Shown here one piece after another: positions 50,480 through 61,457 of a stretch of DNA of 64,000 nucleotides (position 1 is its first letter; the number at the start of each line of letters is the position of its first letter). The DNA comes from Mytilisepta virgata (Eukaryota > Mollusca > Bivalvia > Mytilida > Mytilidae). The position numbers and the translations under genes are program-made. The DNA lies in NCBI GenBank assembly GCA_028015205.1, contig CM051512.1:7252255-7316254 (forward strand), in the 5' to 3' direction. The notes below the pieces were generated by a model that had not been told where the DNA came from, searched no databases, and saw only the letters and a list, made by a program, of their open reading frames with translations.

Positions 50480-52200
50480 CGCTGCAATGTATTGAAAGTT
50501 ACGCTATTATCTCCACACAAAAAAACAAACCAATAAAACAAAATCGATACAGTCATCCAAAAACGTCCAAACATAGGAACAGTACATAGAGTAACATTCG
50601 TCACCTCATTGCAAATCAAGACTGTCTCTAGGTCCCATTTGAACGGAAATTTTGTCAAATTTGTCCAATGTCTATTTGCTGAAATGTTTACTTAAGCGTT
50701 AAATGTTTACCCTTATCACCATAACTAGGGAAATCATTTTCAAGCATAAGCAGTGGTAAAATTATCTATTACATTTTTCAGAATCATGGGGATTGTTATT
50801 TAATTTTTTTATAGCAATTTAAAAATATAATTAAAAAATTAAAGCAATCAAATATTTATTGATGGTGACTGTGGGATTTTTGAAGTCTCATCGCCTATTT
50901 TTTCAATAAGTAGAGTTCATTCTGTGTTGGCGGTGGCGGCATATATTTCTGGGCAATATATATGTAACCATGACGATAATAGCTACAAGTCCGTTTGAAA
51001 AACCTACTCCAACATTTTGTCCAATGCTTCTGGATTTCTTCTGTCAGTGATTTATTTGTCATGCCTTAATTTTGTCTGTATTCACGGTATTCTCCCGTTA
51101 TTTCCTCTCAAAGTGCATGATGATTTAAGCATGTTAAGATAAAAAAAAAAAGGCTCACTTTGCGGTGATGGAATGTGGTCCCCGGATGTAGTCTCATTTA
51201 TATCGAATTCAACATTCATACCGGCTGAATTCAATATCGGGAAATGAAAGAATATAGCAAGGTACTGATTACGCATAGAAATATCTCCTATTTTGTATTT
51301 TCCCGTACTAGACTAGCTGGCCTCTGATAAATAAAGGATGTTATGTGCCAGTAGATTAATTTTAGAGCAATTAATTTTCTTCGTTCTGTACATTTGTTAA
51401 TATCTGTTTTTTTTTTTTTGCCCAAAATTCTCCATTTTAAAACTATTCGTTTTATTGTAGAACATGTTAATTCTATATTCTCTATACATTATCATTTTTT
51501 ATTTTGACTGTCTTGGTTGAAATTGCAATCATTGTTATCTCCCCTTATTATTTATTGTTTTTTTTTCATAGCTTCTGTCGTCTTTGAGCCATAAACATGT
51601 TCTTCTCTGATTAAATTTGATAGAATTGAAATAAATAATAATATTAGCTAACTGTTGGAGCATTTGGTTTAATGTCATCAGTAAAAAAATGTTTTGAAAT
51701 TAACATTATTTATCATACCAAATGGTAATTTTGACAATACATGCATTTATCCTCGATGATTGACAATTCGATTAAAAAGGGCCTTTGCTATTCATAGCAC
51801 TCACAGTCTAACGATTGTGGGCGGAATCACATTCAAGAGATTTCGGGGGCACAATTTCTTAATCGGGAGGCAGTTGGTGCTCGTGATAGCCTGACGCCCC
51901 AAACAACAAATAAATATAAGTTGAAACATAAAACCTACCCAGTAAATTAATGCAATGTATTTAAACAACGACGCGGTTCAATCAAATTTGCACTTTTCAA
52001 ACAACGATTTGAAGGTCTCGGTAATAATAAAATTGTTTTGTGCTGAAGATGTACACATTTCGTCGATTTACGACTCATCATTTGTGCTCAATCCAAAGGC
52101 CTAAAATGTTGAAAATCAAAACAACAATACAAAAAGTTGAAGAGCAATTTAAAAATGATCAAAAGAGTAAAGCCAAACTCATCTAAGGAAATCCTATAAA
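50480..52200. other. Intergenic stretch upstream of HACD
   Basis: No coding signal; AT-rich with poly-T and poly-A runs. The HACD promoter should lie at its right edge. Confidence 0.4.
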
Positions 52201-52293
52201 TTGTGTAAATATATGAACTTCGAATTTGCACTTCTCACGGATCCGGAAAAATTCGGTTTCGCAACGGTGTTCGTTCCTGTATTGTTATTTGTC

Positions 52294-55200
52294 ATGGCGT
52301 CCACCGGCGAAAACAAAGGTCGCTCTGCCAACCCAAACCAAAAGAATTCTGCTGTCATTACTTACCTTGTCGCATATAATGTAGCACAAGTATTAGGGTA
52401 ATGTGAATAACAATAATAAAGCTTGAATGTCAAAAAAATGTTCATAAAAGCATTTATCGAACCCGAATATACACAGAAACAAGTGCTTGTGATCCAGAGG
52501 CATGCCTGTGTTTAATCCCATTTGGGATTCTGTGTCCGGAATGTGGACCGTGTTTCTCAGTGGGCGGCCAAGTCAGAAAAATAGTCCCGGACACAGAATC
52601 CCAAAAGGGATTAGCCTGTGTTGTGATCTGACCAGTGTACCATCAAAATCATATTGTTATTTGCTAACCAAGATTTTCAGCATAAAATACCTTTCCAGGT
52701 TTTAACTGTAGCTGTCACTGGGTCAGGTGTCAACAGTCTTGAATAAAGTACAACAGTCCTCAATTTATTCATGTACAGTCGAGTCCAGTAAATGTGCCCA
52801 TTAACTTCCGAGAACAATACTTCCGTATCCAATGTAAATTTCCTGTGCTACTTTGCCCAGAGAATTTACTCACAAACAAAAAGCCAATTTGAAGTGAACG
52901 AATATTTGGTAAGAACCAAAAAAGCATTAAAAACATCGTAGATTTACTAATGTCTTACCTATGTAATTCATGTCTCTCTATATGACATGGCTTAAACTGG
53001 AGGGCCATTCGGGCAAAGAAGTCGCCTTGTAGTGTTTCACTTTATCCAAACTCTCGTCAAAAGCAAAGTTGAAGTCGCCCTGAAAATTGTCATGTCGCCT
53101 GAACTTGTGTCAACAGCTAAGTTTGAGTTGACTATGAATTTAATTACTCGCATGATCCATTTCAATGGTCGAAATTGTGAATATGACAGCCAGTATTTTA
53201 AGGAAATTCCAACTCGTTTAATGAAAATAAAGTAAATGAAAGATTATACATAATTCAGTTTTATATTTCACCTCTAAGTGGTGTCTGACGCTGAAAATTA
53301 TTGTCCTTAACCCCTTGTAATGAGAGAAGTAACATATTTTGTACATTTCATTTCACTTATGTAATAGATTTCACACAGTTGTAGAGGCAAAAGCTTACTT
53401 GCTCTAATATACATTAACTGAGACATAGCAATATTTGGAATTCTGAGGTTAAAAAGGGTTACATTGAAAATTGGCCAACTGACTGATTTCAAATTTAACA
53501 CATATTTTCTCCATAGTCTTTATAGAAATCAGAATGGTTAAGGTTTTTACCAGTAAAATTTAAGTTGTGAGTAGGAAATGAAGAAAAATCAAGTTTCGAT
53601 GAAATGATTAAAAAATGATAGACTGTTTGAACTGCGAGGTTAATTTTCTGATTGTTATATTACAGGTGGAGTGCTATGGGAATAGTCCTTGTAAACCATT
53701 TCATAACAAAAGGTACACATGTTGGATTGTATAAAAATGTTTCCCCTCTACTGAATATTTTTCAGACAGCTGCGGTGTTGGAGGTAATTAGCTTAGACAC
53801 CTAGAAGCATTATGTTTTGAAATAAGATATATTTGAGATTTTCAACTAAAAGAACCCCAGATTACCCCCATAAATACTAGAAGAAAAGTTTAAACACATT
53901 CAATTGTTCTTAAAAATGATTAAATAGATCAGAGACAATAAATTACACTTACAAATTAAACAGGTTTTGCTCATATCCATCTAAGATATTGATGTATATA
54001 CTAAATTTCAGACCAAAACTGCTGTAAACATAGTAAATTCAGAAATATGTTTATTCATTTATTATTGAGATCTTTTAACATTCAGTATTGCAATAATAAT
54101 TCATATGATTGATATAAATGTAATTTGTGTAAAGGAATATAGCTAGCAGAGCAAGATTTAGAGATTTAATTATGGGATATTCTTCCCCTTTTTGCATTAA
54201 AACATTATGTTAAATTCCAAATTTTGTGTAATAGGACCATACTTTTTTGTTTTTGTTCCAGGTATTGAACTGTGCTGTAGGATTTGTGAAGTCTAATGTT
54301 GTGTTAACTGGTTTCCAAGTGTTTTCAAGAGTGTTCTTGACTTGGGGTATAGCATATAGTGTACCATCAGTAAGTTTTAAGATTGTACAGATTTTATGTA
54401 GGCTTAGAAAAAAGATGGCACAAACCAAGGATCTGGAAAACCTTATATTTATCAGAAATACATGTATCTGAATAGAATATTATTCATCTGAGTAAGAAAA
54501 GGTTCAAAGGGACATCCAAATTCCATTTTTATGTCAAAAGATGTGAAAATTTGCAAGTCCAAATTATTTGAATTTTTTTTTATGGTTTCTTTCATTTCTA
54601 TATGATGATTCACCATTACAATATTCACTTGTTTTGTACTGCTGTGTATTCACATTCAAATTGATCTGTTTATATACGTGTCAAATGTGTACCTCGAAGA
54701 AGAAATCTACATGTATAACATTCGAAATTATTAATACATAAATACACATGCCTGAAAGTTTTCCGGAATTAGCTGGATTTCCAGATTTTGACAATTTTTA
54801 TTCTGATATATTCCTATAGAAAATATTAATTTTTTATCCGATTATTGGATTTTGTCACCTTCTACACTTTCACCCATGAAGACAATACAAACCTTAAGGT
54901 ATCCGGACCATAATATTTCATGATCGAAAATTGTATCTCGTTTTGACCGTGAATGGCTGAACCAAACAATTTAAAACTGGGATTTTGTATATTTATTTTT
55001 GTCAAGTCGAAACACACTTTGTTGCTTATATGGAGAGTCTGTAAAAATAAGTTAGTTATACATGTATTGGCATTTCCGAAGTTTGCCGATAATTACCGAG
55101 GTCATTTCAATTGTGTTGTATGGAACATCCGGGAACTTTTGTATAATCACGTGGTCATTTATGGTCTGGATACCTTAAAACAGCAGATACACATCATATT

Positions 55201-58200
55201 TATTACAGAAACTATCTTATACAGTGATAAAACATATGTAACCATATTTTAATTAAATAAGGTAATATATTATGGTTGGTAAAACAAGTTCTCAACTGAT
55301 CTTTCATGTCTGTAAAAAATGTCCGGCAAAGGCTGATCAAATGTCATGAATTTCTCCAAATCAGCTTAGCTCAATGTGGAAATCATAAAAATGATTTGCC
55401 GTGACAGAAAAACTACTATACACTAAAAATCCTTGACAATACACAGGTCGGCAATCATTCATTCAGCAACACATTCACCATATAAAAAAATGTAAACCCC
55501 GGATTAAAAGCAAGTTTGAAATGGAGGTCATTACAATCTTTTTCATTTATTTTTGCAGGTACAAGACAATTTAGGAGTTAGTATGTTTATATCAGCCTGG
55601 ACATTGACAGAGGTGGTTAGATATTCATTCTATCTGTTTGCATTGATTGGAGAAATTCCATATATTATACAATGGTGCAGGTAGGTTTATAATAAACTTT
55701 AGAAATTAATCCATGTATTTCAAACAGAATGAGCATAGTAACAGATTGAAATTTACTCTAGTTATATAAAATATGGTCCATGACCATAGGTAGGTTTCTT
55801 TCCTTCCACCCTATTCCAGAGAAATCGCATTTCTATAATTGTTTTTATAATTATGTATATTATTTTTTTATATAGCATTTTTATTATTGATGTTTTATGA
55901 TCCATGTAAATAATACTTTGAGGTAGTCGTCTTGAAAAGGATTGCAAATATATTTTATAGTTTGATATGTTTTATTTCAGATATACATTTTTCTTTGTAT
56001 TGTATCCATTAGGAGTAACAGTAAGTTATTTTATCTTATTTTACCAATCTGCATTTAAGGATGCTTGCTGGTCATGTTTTGGTCTTTTTGTCAGATTTTC
56101 AGAATCCTTGGGTTTTATCCATTTCTTAAACATGAAATTTGTAGCCCATGAACCCCCACTTTTTCTTTTATAATTTTTCATCATTTATATCTTAAAATGG
56201 TATTTGACAAAATTTTATGAAATCCTTTTTATTTTTTCATACATTTTTGATAGACTGAAGTTGTCAATGCAATGACAATGAAAAATCCGGAGAAAGGCCA
56301 TTTTCTGCATATTTTCAATGCCTTATAGCTCTAAAATGAGCACATGAACCTATATTTTTTTCTTGCTTATTTGTTTACTATTCATATGTTCTCTCAAACT
56401 AAACACCTATATCAAATCCTATTTATTTCCTATTAGACCAGCGATCATCTTTAAAACATTCAATTTGTAATTAGTTTATCAACATTATACATATTTTTTG
56501 TGAATCTGTTCAAATTACAGTCAAACTAATCATTTAAACTAGGAGAGAAACATTTACATTTTCTCACAGTTTGGTATTATACAGTTACCCGTTGCATTTT
56601 AGTCTGTTCAATGGACCAGACAATCCTTGCAAATGGTGTCAATAGAACATCTGAAATTTCCATCCCAAATGGAAAGTGCACCAGAGACCTTTGGCTTCAT
56701 ACATGTCGTAGTCAAATGCACTAACCACTACAACATGGCGCCTTACACTTACGTACACTGTCAGAAATAGCACTTACAGATGTTGTATAATGTTACATGT
56801 ACATACATATGGTGACCTTGTATCTTCAATTTTAAAAAAACTTTCTTACATATTTCTAATTTGATCTGAATTTCATGTTCAGTTGCATTGATGATTTCAT
56901 TATGGTGATTTATAAAAATTTCATTAATTTTTTATTCGTTTTAGGGCGAGTTGTTGTCGATCTATGGAAGTTTAAATGAAGTATCGGAGAAGAAGTTGTA
57001 TTACGTAGAATTACCAAACAGAGCTAACATAGCATTTAATTACTTGTATTACCTAATATTTACAATGCTGCTGTATATCCCTAGTGAGTATCTATTATAC
57101 ATGTATATCCCTAGTGAGTATCTATAATACATGTATATTGTGGTTTTATGTTTGGCAATTTACATCAAAGGGGACTGCCTCGATGGTCTCATGATAGCAT
57201 GTGCCCCTCGAGTGTGGAAGGTCCTGGGTTCTTTCCCTGGCTGGGTCAAACCAAAGTCATTAAAATTGGTATTTGCTGCTTCTAAGCCTAGGACGCAGCA
57301 TCTAGGAGTAAGAGCAAAGAACTGGTCGGTTCTTAGTCTGGGTCTTTCATGTCTTTCTGTTACATCGTTAGCTAGCACGTTAAAAATCTGGCTCAGCGTG
57401 TGGGTCTAGTACAAAACAGGGTTCATATTCATATATCAACATTTTCTTGTCCTGATATGCATTTGATAGTTGCCACTGGACGTTAAACAATAATTCATCC
57501 ATCCATACATTCAAACATTGATGAAGTTAGATCTGATTTACTGTGTGTCTGTTTTTTTTTTATGTACAGAATAAGATAAATTATACATGTACATGAGCAA
57601 TAACCCATGCAGTACTAGAACATCAATTAACTAAGCAATCTGATTGAAATACAGATCCTGTGTTAATGCTATGCTACAAGGATCTGAAGACATCCCATTA
57701 GGGGTCATGTTCAGATGACCTCTGATGATAAATTTAGATTGACCAATCATAATATGTTACATGGAGATCGCGACAAAACACCTAAGGACTTTTGTTCTTA
57801 CTAGCCCTCTTATGACTGTAAACTGTGTTTTAAACCTTGATGTTTTGTACAATACATTGACCAGTGTCAGCTACATACTGGGCTTTATTGAAATAATTGA
57901 TTCGAAAGGAGGTACACTTTGCTTCGCTTCAGGTTGTTTCTATTAATAAACTCAAATCAGCATACGTTTCCAAACAGTGCAATTCTTATTGGTGCCAGAA
58001 AATGAGTTCTTATCCGACAAATGGATCAAATTCTGGTAAGCTGGGATTTGATTGGATGAACAAAGGTCGTCTGGACATGACCCCTTACAGGGTTTCTTCA
58101 GATCTTTGTAGGGTAGCGTTGACGCAGGATCTGTATTTTAATAAGATTGTTAACTAAGCAAATGAACATCACACTTATTGCTGTTCTTCATCTTGAATGT

Positions 58201-59354
58201 CAACACTGAGCCAAAAACTTGCACCTTACAGCAAGATCAAGACATTACTAACTCAAGGGGTGCTGCTTGTCATTCAACAATAGCCATAATTTATTTTTTA
58301 AACATTGCAATGTAGGTGTAATAGATTCTTACACAAGTTCAAAGTGAAGACTGGAAAATCTTCAACAAAGTTTTTGAAATAGATGTCTTTCCCAAGTGGA
58401 TCGCAGCAAAACAAGGGGAAAATGCTGAATTTTAAAAACGAGTTGAAGAATTTCCAGTTCTTCACTTTTGAGCGACTGTAGTATTTATTTCTTCCGTAAA
58501 TACTTGATTTTTAGGGTTCCTGTACCTAGGTAAATAATTTGAGGACAGTCGACTTAGTTAAATAATGATACGCCTGATTGTCAAAAGGTATGATGAAAGA
58601 ATTCTGATTGAGCATCACAACAGTGGGAGATCGATGCACAATCTTCCATGGGTCATCACCCACTGAAAACAGTCATTTACACAAGAAATATTTAACCATG
58701 AAATAAAATAATAACAAAATACTGTACTTTAATCAACCTTTTGATTTTAATTTTATTACTCGTATCTTCCAATAGTAAAAGTCGGGTAACTGGTATATTA
58801 AAGTTTGACAATGTATGGCATGCAGGCTCTTACCAATGAATTATTGATGAAGGAAATTCTAGTTTGCTGTTAGTCAGACAGCATCATATTCCCGATTTTT
58901 GGTACATGTGGGTTGTCTCCCATTTACAGAGTTATCTGCTTTTTAAAAAAGGTGTCTTTCAGAGATATCACTGGACAAATTGTCATTTTCTGCAAAATGT
59001 TTTTACTTCCTAACAATATCCTCTACACACATTAATGATTTGTTTATGCTAATATTTTCCCATAATTTTTTTATCTCTGGTGAAAGCCTTCCCCAATTAA
59101 ATTTTCTCTGAAAAAATAATTAAAAGTAATGTTTGCCCATTATTTAAAATATAACACACCTTCTGTCAGGAAAGATAACTCAAGTGTATGGGAGACAACC
59201 CCAAAATCTGTAAGGAGATTGGGACTTATTGAAAATATCTGTTTATGATAAATAGTATTTACTTTCTGTTTCAGTTTTCCCACAGCTATATTTCCATATG
59301 ATAGCACAGAGGAAGAAAGTAATAGGTGGCACTGCAAAACCTAAATCAGAATAA
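52294..59354 (+). CDS. HACD1: 3-hydroxyacyl-CoA dehydratase (HACD/PTPLA, PHS1 family)
   Basis: Seven exons: 52294-52397, 53666-53783, 54262-54369, 55559-55680, 55981-56020, 56945-57083 and 59275-59354. All borders are GT-AG with consistent phases, giving 236 aa. The enzyme dehydrates 3-hydroxyacyl-CoA to trans-2-enoyl-CoA, the third step of very-long-chain fatty-acid elongation, in the ER membrane. Recognisable blocks are ITYLVAYNVAQVLGWSAMG, GFQVFSRVFLTWG, SAWTLTEVVRYSFY, VLYPLGVTGELLSIY and FPQLYFHMIAQRKK. The catalytic Tyr and Glu of yeast Phs1 (Y149, E156) correspond to Y159 in LYPLG and E166 in GELL. About six membrane spans are evident. There is no CS/p23 domain, so it belongs with HACD1/HACD2 rather than HACD3/4; which of the two cannot be told. 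ATG at 52294 (GTCATGGCG) fits the family N terminus; the upstream in-frame ATG at 52201 adds unrelated residues. Confidence 0.95.
52508..52617. repeat. Inverted repeat in HACD intron 1
   Basis: TTAATCCCATTTGGGATTCT then GTGTCCGG pairs with CCGGACACAGAATCCC then AAAAGGGATTA. Stem about 28 bp with a 45-bp loop; each arm contains its own small palindrome. Likely a foldback element. Confidence 0.8.
54026..54080. repeat. Second copy of the 8966-type repeat fragment
   Basis: TAGTAAATTCAGAAATATG then CATTTATTATTGAGAT is closely similar to 8966-9020. HACD intron 2. Confidence 0.4.
54894..55178. mobile_element. TTAA-bounded MITE, HACD intron 3
   Basis: TTAAGGTATCCGGACCATAA at the left and TTATGGTCTGGATACCTTAA at the right are inverted termini with one mismatch. 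The interior is a 285-bp element without a convincing ORF. Its TTAAGG...CCTTAA ends resemble those of the 7861 and 56055 elements, but the interior differs. Confidence 0.8.
56055..56454. mobile_element. TTAA-bounded MITE, copy B (HACD intron 5)
   Basis: TTAAGGATGCTTGCTGGTC at the left and GACCAGCGATCATCTTTAA at the right. The body closely matches copy A (7861-8305). It starts about 35 bp after the exon 5 donor, in the intron that separates the codons for the two catalytic residues of HACD. Confidence 0.75.
56580..56745 (-). mobile_element. Possible degenerate third tRNA-like SINE
   Basis: Read on the minus strand, GGCGCCATGTTGTAGTGGTT then AGTGCATTTGACTACGACA looks like a tRNA head with A box TAGTGGTTAGTGC. 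The B box is poor and no clear tail was found. HACD intron 5. Confidence 0.35.
57174..57511 (+). mobile_element. tRNA-derived SINE (family 1), HACD intron 6
   Basis: Starts ACTGCCTCGATGGTCTCATG, with a decayed B box GGGTTCTTTCCC, GGTCAAACCAAAG, GCTAGCACGTTAAAAATC and an ending GACGTTAAACAATAATTCAT then CCATCC. More diverged than the other copies. Confidence 0.85.
57512..59274. other. HACD intron 6, remaining part
   Basis: Contains the foldback copy B (58342-58475) and otherwise only short frames (up to 86 codons at 57897-58157) without domain features. Confidence 0.4.
58342..58475. mobile_element. Foldback element, copy B (HACD intron 6)
   Basis: GTGAAGACTGGAAAATCTTC at the left pairs with GAAGAATTTCCAGTTCTTCAC at the right; AATGCTGAATTTTAAAAAC lies in the right arm as in copy A at 35568-35706. 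Confidence 0.65.
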
Positions 59355-59406
59355 TGCTGTTATGTACATATTGACATTATACAAACAGTTCTTTTTATAG
59401 TTTCTT

Positions 59407-59412
59407 AATAAA
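59407..59412 (+). promoter_or_regulatory. Polyadenylation signal for HACD
   Basis: AATAAA 53 bp after the HACD stop codon, the first such hexamer downstream. Later ones may also be used. Confidence 0.5.
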
Positions 59413-59705
59413 TAATTAACGTATGTATGTGATAAATGTATGTTCTAATTTCTATGACAAGACAAATCTAAATTAATGAGGGAATGTAGACTTATTGTTC
59501 AGTAAATCCAAAAATTAATGCAATGTTATTAATGCAGAAAATGGGGTAGGATGAACATTGTAATAATCAAAATTAGTGTTATGAATTATCACATTTAAAT
59601 ACAGTGACAATACAGAGGTTTGGGTACATTACACATTGATCATATAGCAAAGGAAATATATCGCTGGCTTTATGGAAGATCAACAATGTTTTTGAATGTT
59701 TTTCC

Positions 59706-60009
59706 CAGTGTTAGAAATAAGGCTTTCCAGACAAAGTTGAAATCCTGTCGGACAAGTAATTAAATGCTTGTAGTTTCACGACAGGCAAGTAAAAAAATTG
59801 CCTCTGATCGGTACCTCAGTACTTTTGCCATGATTCATTCTCGATAACAGCGACTTTTGTCCAAGGAAAGGACAGAAATAGGACTGTAAAAGAAATGAAC
59901 AACCTTTACATTTTCTAAGTAAAATACATGTATCGAACAATCTGAAATCTATGAGGGCAAGTGGATTCTTGCATGAACTTGCCCATTTAAAAAGTTATTT
60001 CTAACACTG
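59706..60009. mobile_element. hAT-like MITE downstream of HACD
   Basis: CAGTGTTAGAAATAA and TTATTTCTAACACTG are perfect 15-bp inverted ends. Internal ACAAGTAATTAAATG/GGCAAGT motifs echo. The flanks GTTTTTCC and (G)TTTTCCC suggest an 8-bp target duplication with one change if the final G is counted in the flank. 304 bp, no ORF. Confidence 0.8.
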
Positions 60010-60027
60010 TTTTCCCTAATTAACCCA

Positions 60028-60754
60028 GTTGGTTGGGCTATTTTTTAAAAACTGTGTATATCACATTAAAAAAATTGTTGCAATTGCCAAGGACTTCTGT
60101 CAAAAAATACTAAATATCATTCAATACAAGAACAAAACCTACATTTTGTCCTATGATCATGTAGTCCTTTATAAAACAATTTTATTGTAAACAAGCATTC
60201 TGAAAGTATTGCTCGGCAATACAATTTCTACTTCGGCTTGAGCTGTGAGAAAAAACGCAAAATCTTGATTATGTGAATCGGAGGAAGGCATTTGGACAGA
60301 GTGATTCCTAAATTTCCATTTAAATATGAACAAACGTTTTTGGTATCCATTTGACTTTGTGGATTGAAAATGTTATTTATAGCATTTTCTTCTTTCAAAG
60401 CATTAAAAAATTGATTTATATTATATTTAAGTTATGGATAATATAAAATAAAAATGTATTTCATTTTCAACTTATATATAATTATAGTTGAAATGCACTA
60501 CACTAAAGTGTACAAGAATCATGTTAATCTCTACATGTCAATTTTCCAGCAAGATTTGTAGCTACATATGTATAGGTTGATATACAATATTCAACATTAA
60601 TTGTTTGCAATAACATTGTTTAAAGGAATACACGTTGGTAGGACAAAATATAGGTTCTCTTCTTGTATTGAATGATATATAGTATTTTACGACAGAAGTC
60701 CTTGTTTTTTAATGTGATATACAGAGTTTTTCAAAAATAAATAGTCTAACCAAC
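60028..60754. mobile_element. 727-bp element with roughly 135-bp terminal inverted repeats
   Basis: The left arm GTTGGTTGGGCTATTTTTTA then GTGTATATCACATTAAAAAA, AAGGACTTCTGTC, TATCATTCAATACAAGAA and TTTTGTCCTA is mirrored in the right arm, from TAGGACAAAATATAGGTTCT to ATAGTCTAACCAAC. The arms are about 80-90% alike by eye. The 450-bp centre has no ORF. It directly follows the hAT-like MITE. Confidence 0.82.
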
Positions 60755-61200
60755 ATGGTTACCTGTAATTGGTAAAAAGAGTCGAAAGAATTTGCTTTTT
60801 TACTTCTTGGATTATTTTTTTAGTTTTCAGTATTTAAGGCCTTGAGCATAACTGATGAGTCGTTAATTGATGAAATGTGCACATCTTGTGCATCAAAATT
60901 TGTATCAAAGAATTTATCTGGCTCTAAACCATTCATGAAAAAAATATAGGTCAAGATGACATTATGCATGGACCTCTCTTACTATTCAAAATTGCTGTAA
61001 CAAACTATCATGCCTCTATTTATGACTTCTATCTGCCTAACATACACAAAAATAGGCCACAGTTATTGATGGATAAAATTTAGGTCAAGGTGATTTAATT
61101 TATGCAGATACCTTTGTTACTATCAATGAAAAAAAATATTCCAGCTATAAAGTTGTAGTTGGGTAAGTGTGGACATTACACAAAGGTTAAAAATGAACAA

Positions 61201-61457
61201 GGGCCTCGGTGGCCGAGTGGTCTAGGTAGTTCATCATGACTACTAATGATCACTAGCCTGTCAACGCTAAGGTTGTGAGTTTGAATCTCACCTGTGGCAG
61301 TGTGTTCCACTCCAATCTTAATTGACAAGGATTGCCAATTTTCCTAACGAAGTTCAGTGGTTCTCTCCGGCTTCCTCCACCAATAAAAACTGGCCGCCAC
61401 GAAATAGCCAAATGTGCTGAAAACGGCGTTAAACCACAACTAAACAAACAAACAAAT
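61201..61457 (+). mobile_element. tRNA-derived SINE (family 2)
   Basis: GGGCCTCGGTGGCCGAGTGG then TCTAGG is a tRNA-Leu/Ser-like head with A box TGGCCGAGTGG and B box GAGTTTGAATCTC. The body includes TTTTCCTAACGAAGTTCAGT, GGTTCTCTCCGGCTTCC and GCGTTAAACCAC. It ends in (AAAC)n. AAATGAAC-AA occurs on both sides (61191-61200 and from 61454), a likely target duplication. This intact copy shows the source of the 50107 minisatellite. Confidence 0.9.

Noticed and set aside
50019..50589. Three overlapping frames of 84-158 codons rich in Phe/Trp/Val
   Set aside because: Open because three 40-bp units make 120 bp without stops in these frames; the sequence is SINE-derived.
52201..52293. Upstream start for HACD at 52201
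   Set aside because: The added residues do not resemble HACD N termini; MASTGENKG at 52294 has a family-like length and a better context.
61201..61300. tRNA-Leu/Ser gene
   Set aside because: No full acceptor stem, and it continues into a SINE body and (AAAC)n tail also found at 42811-43080.
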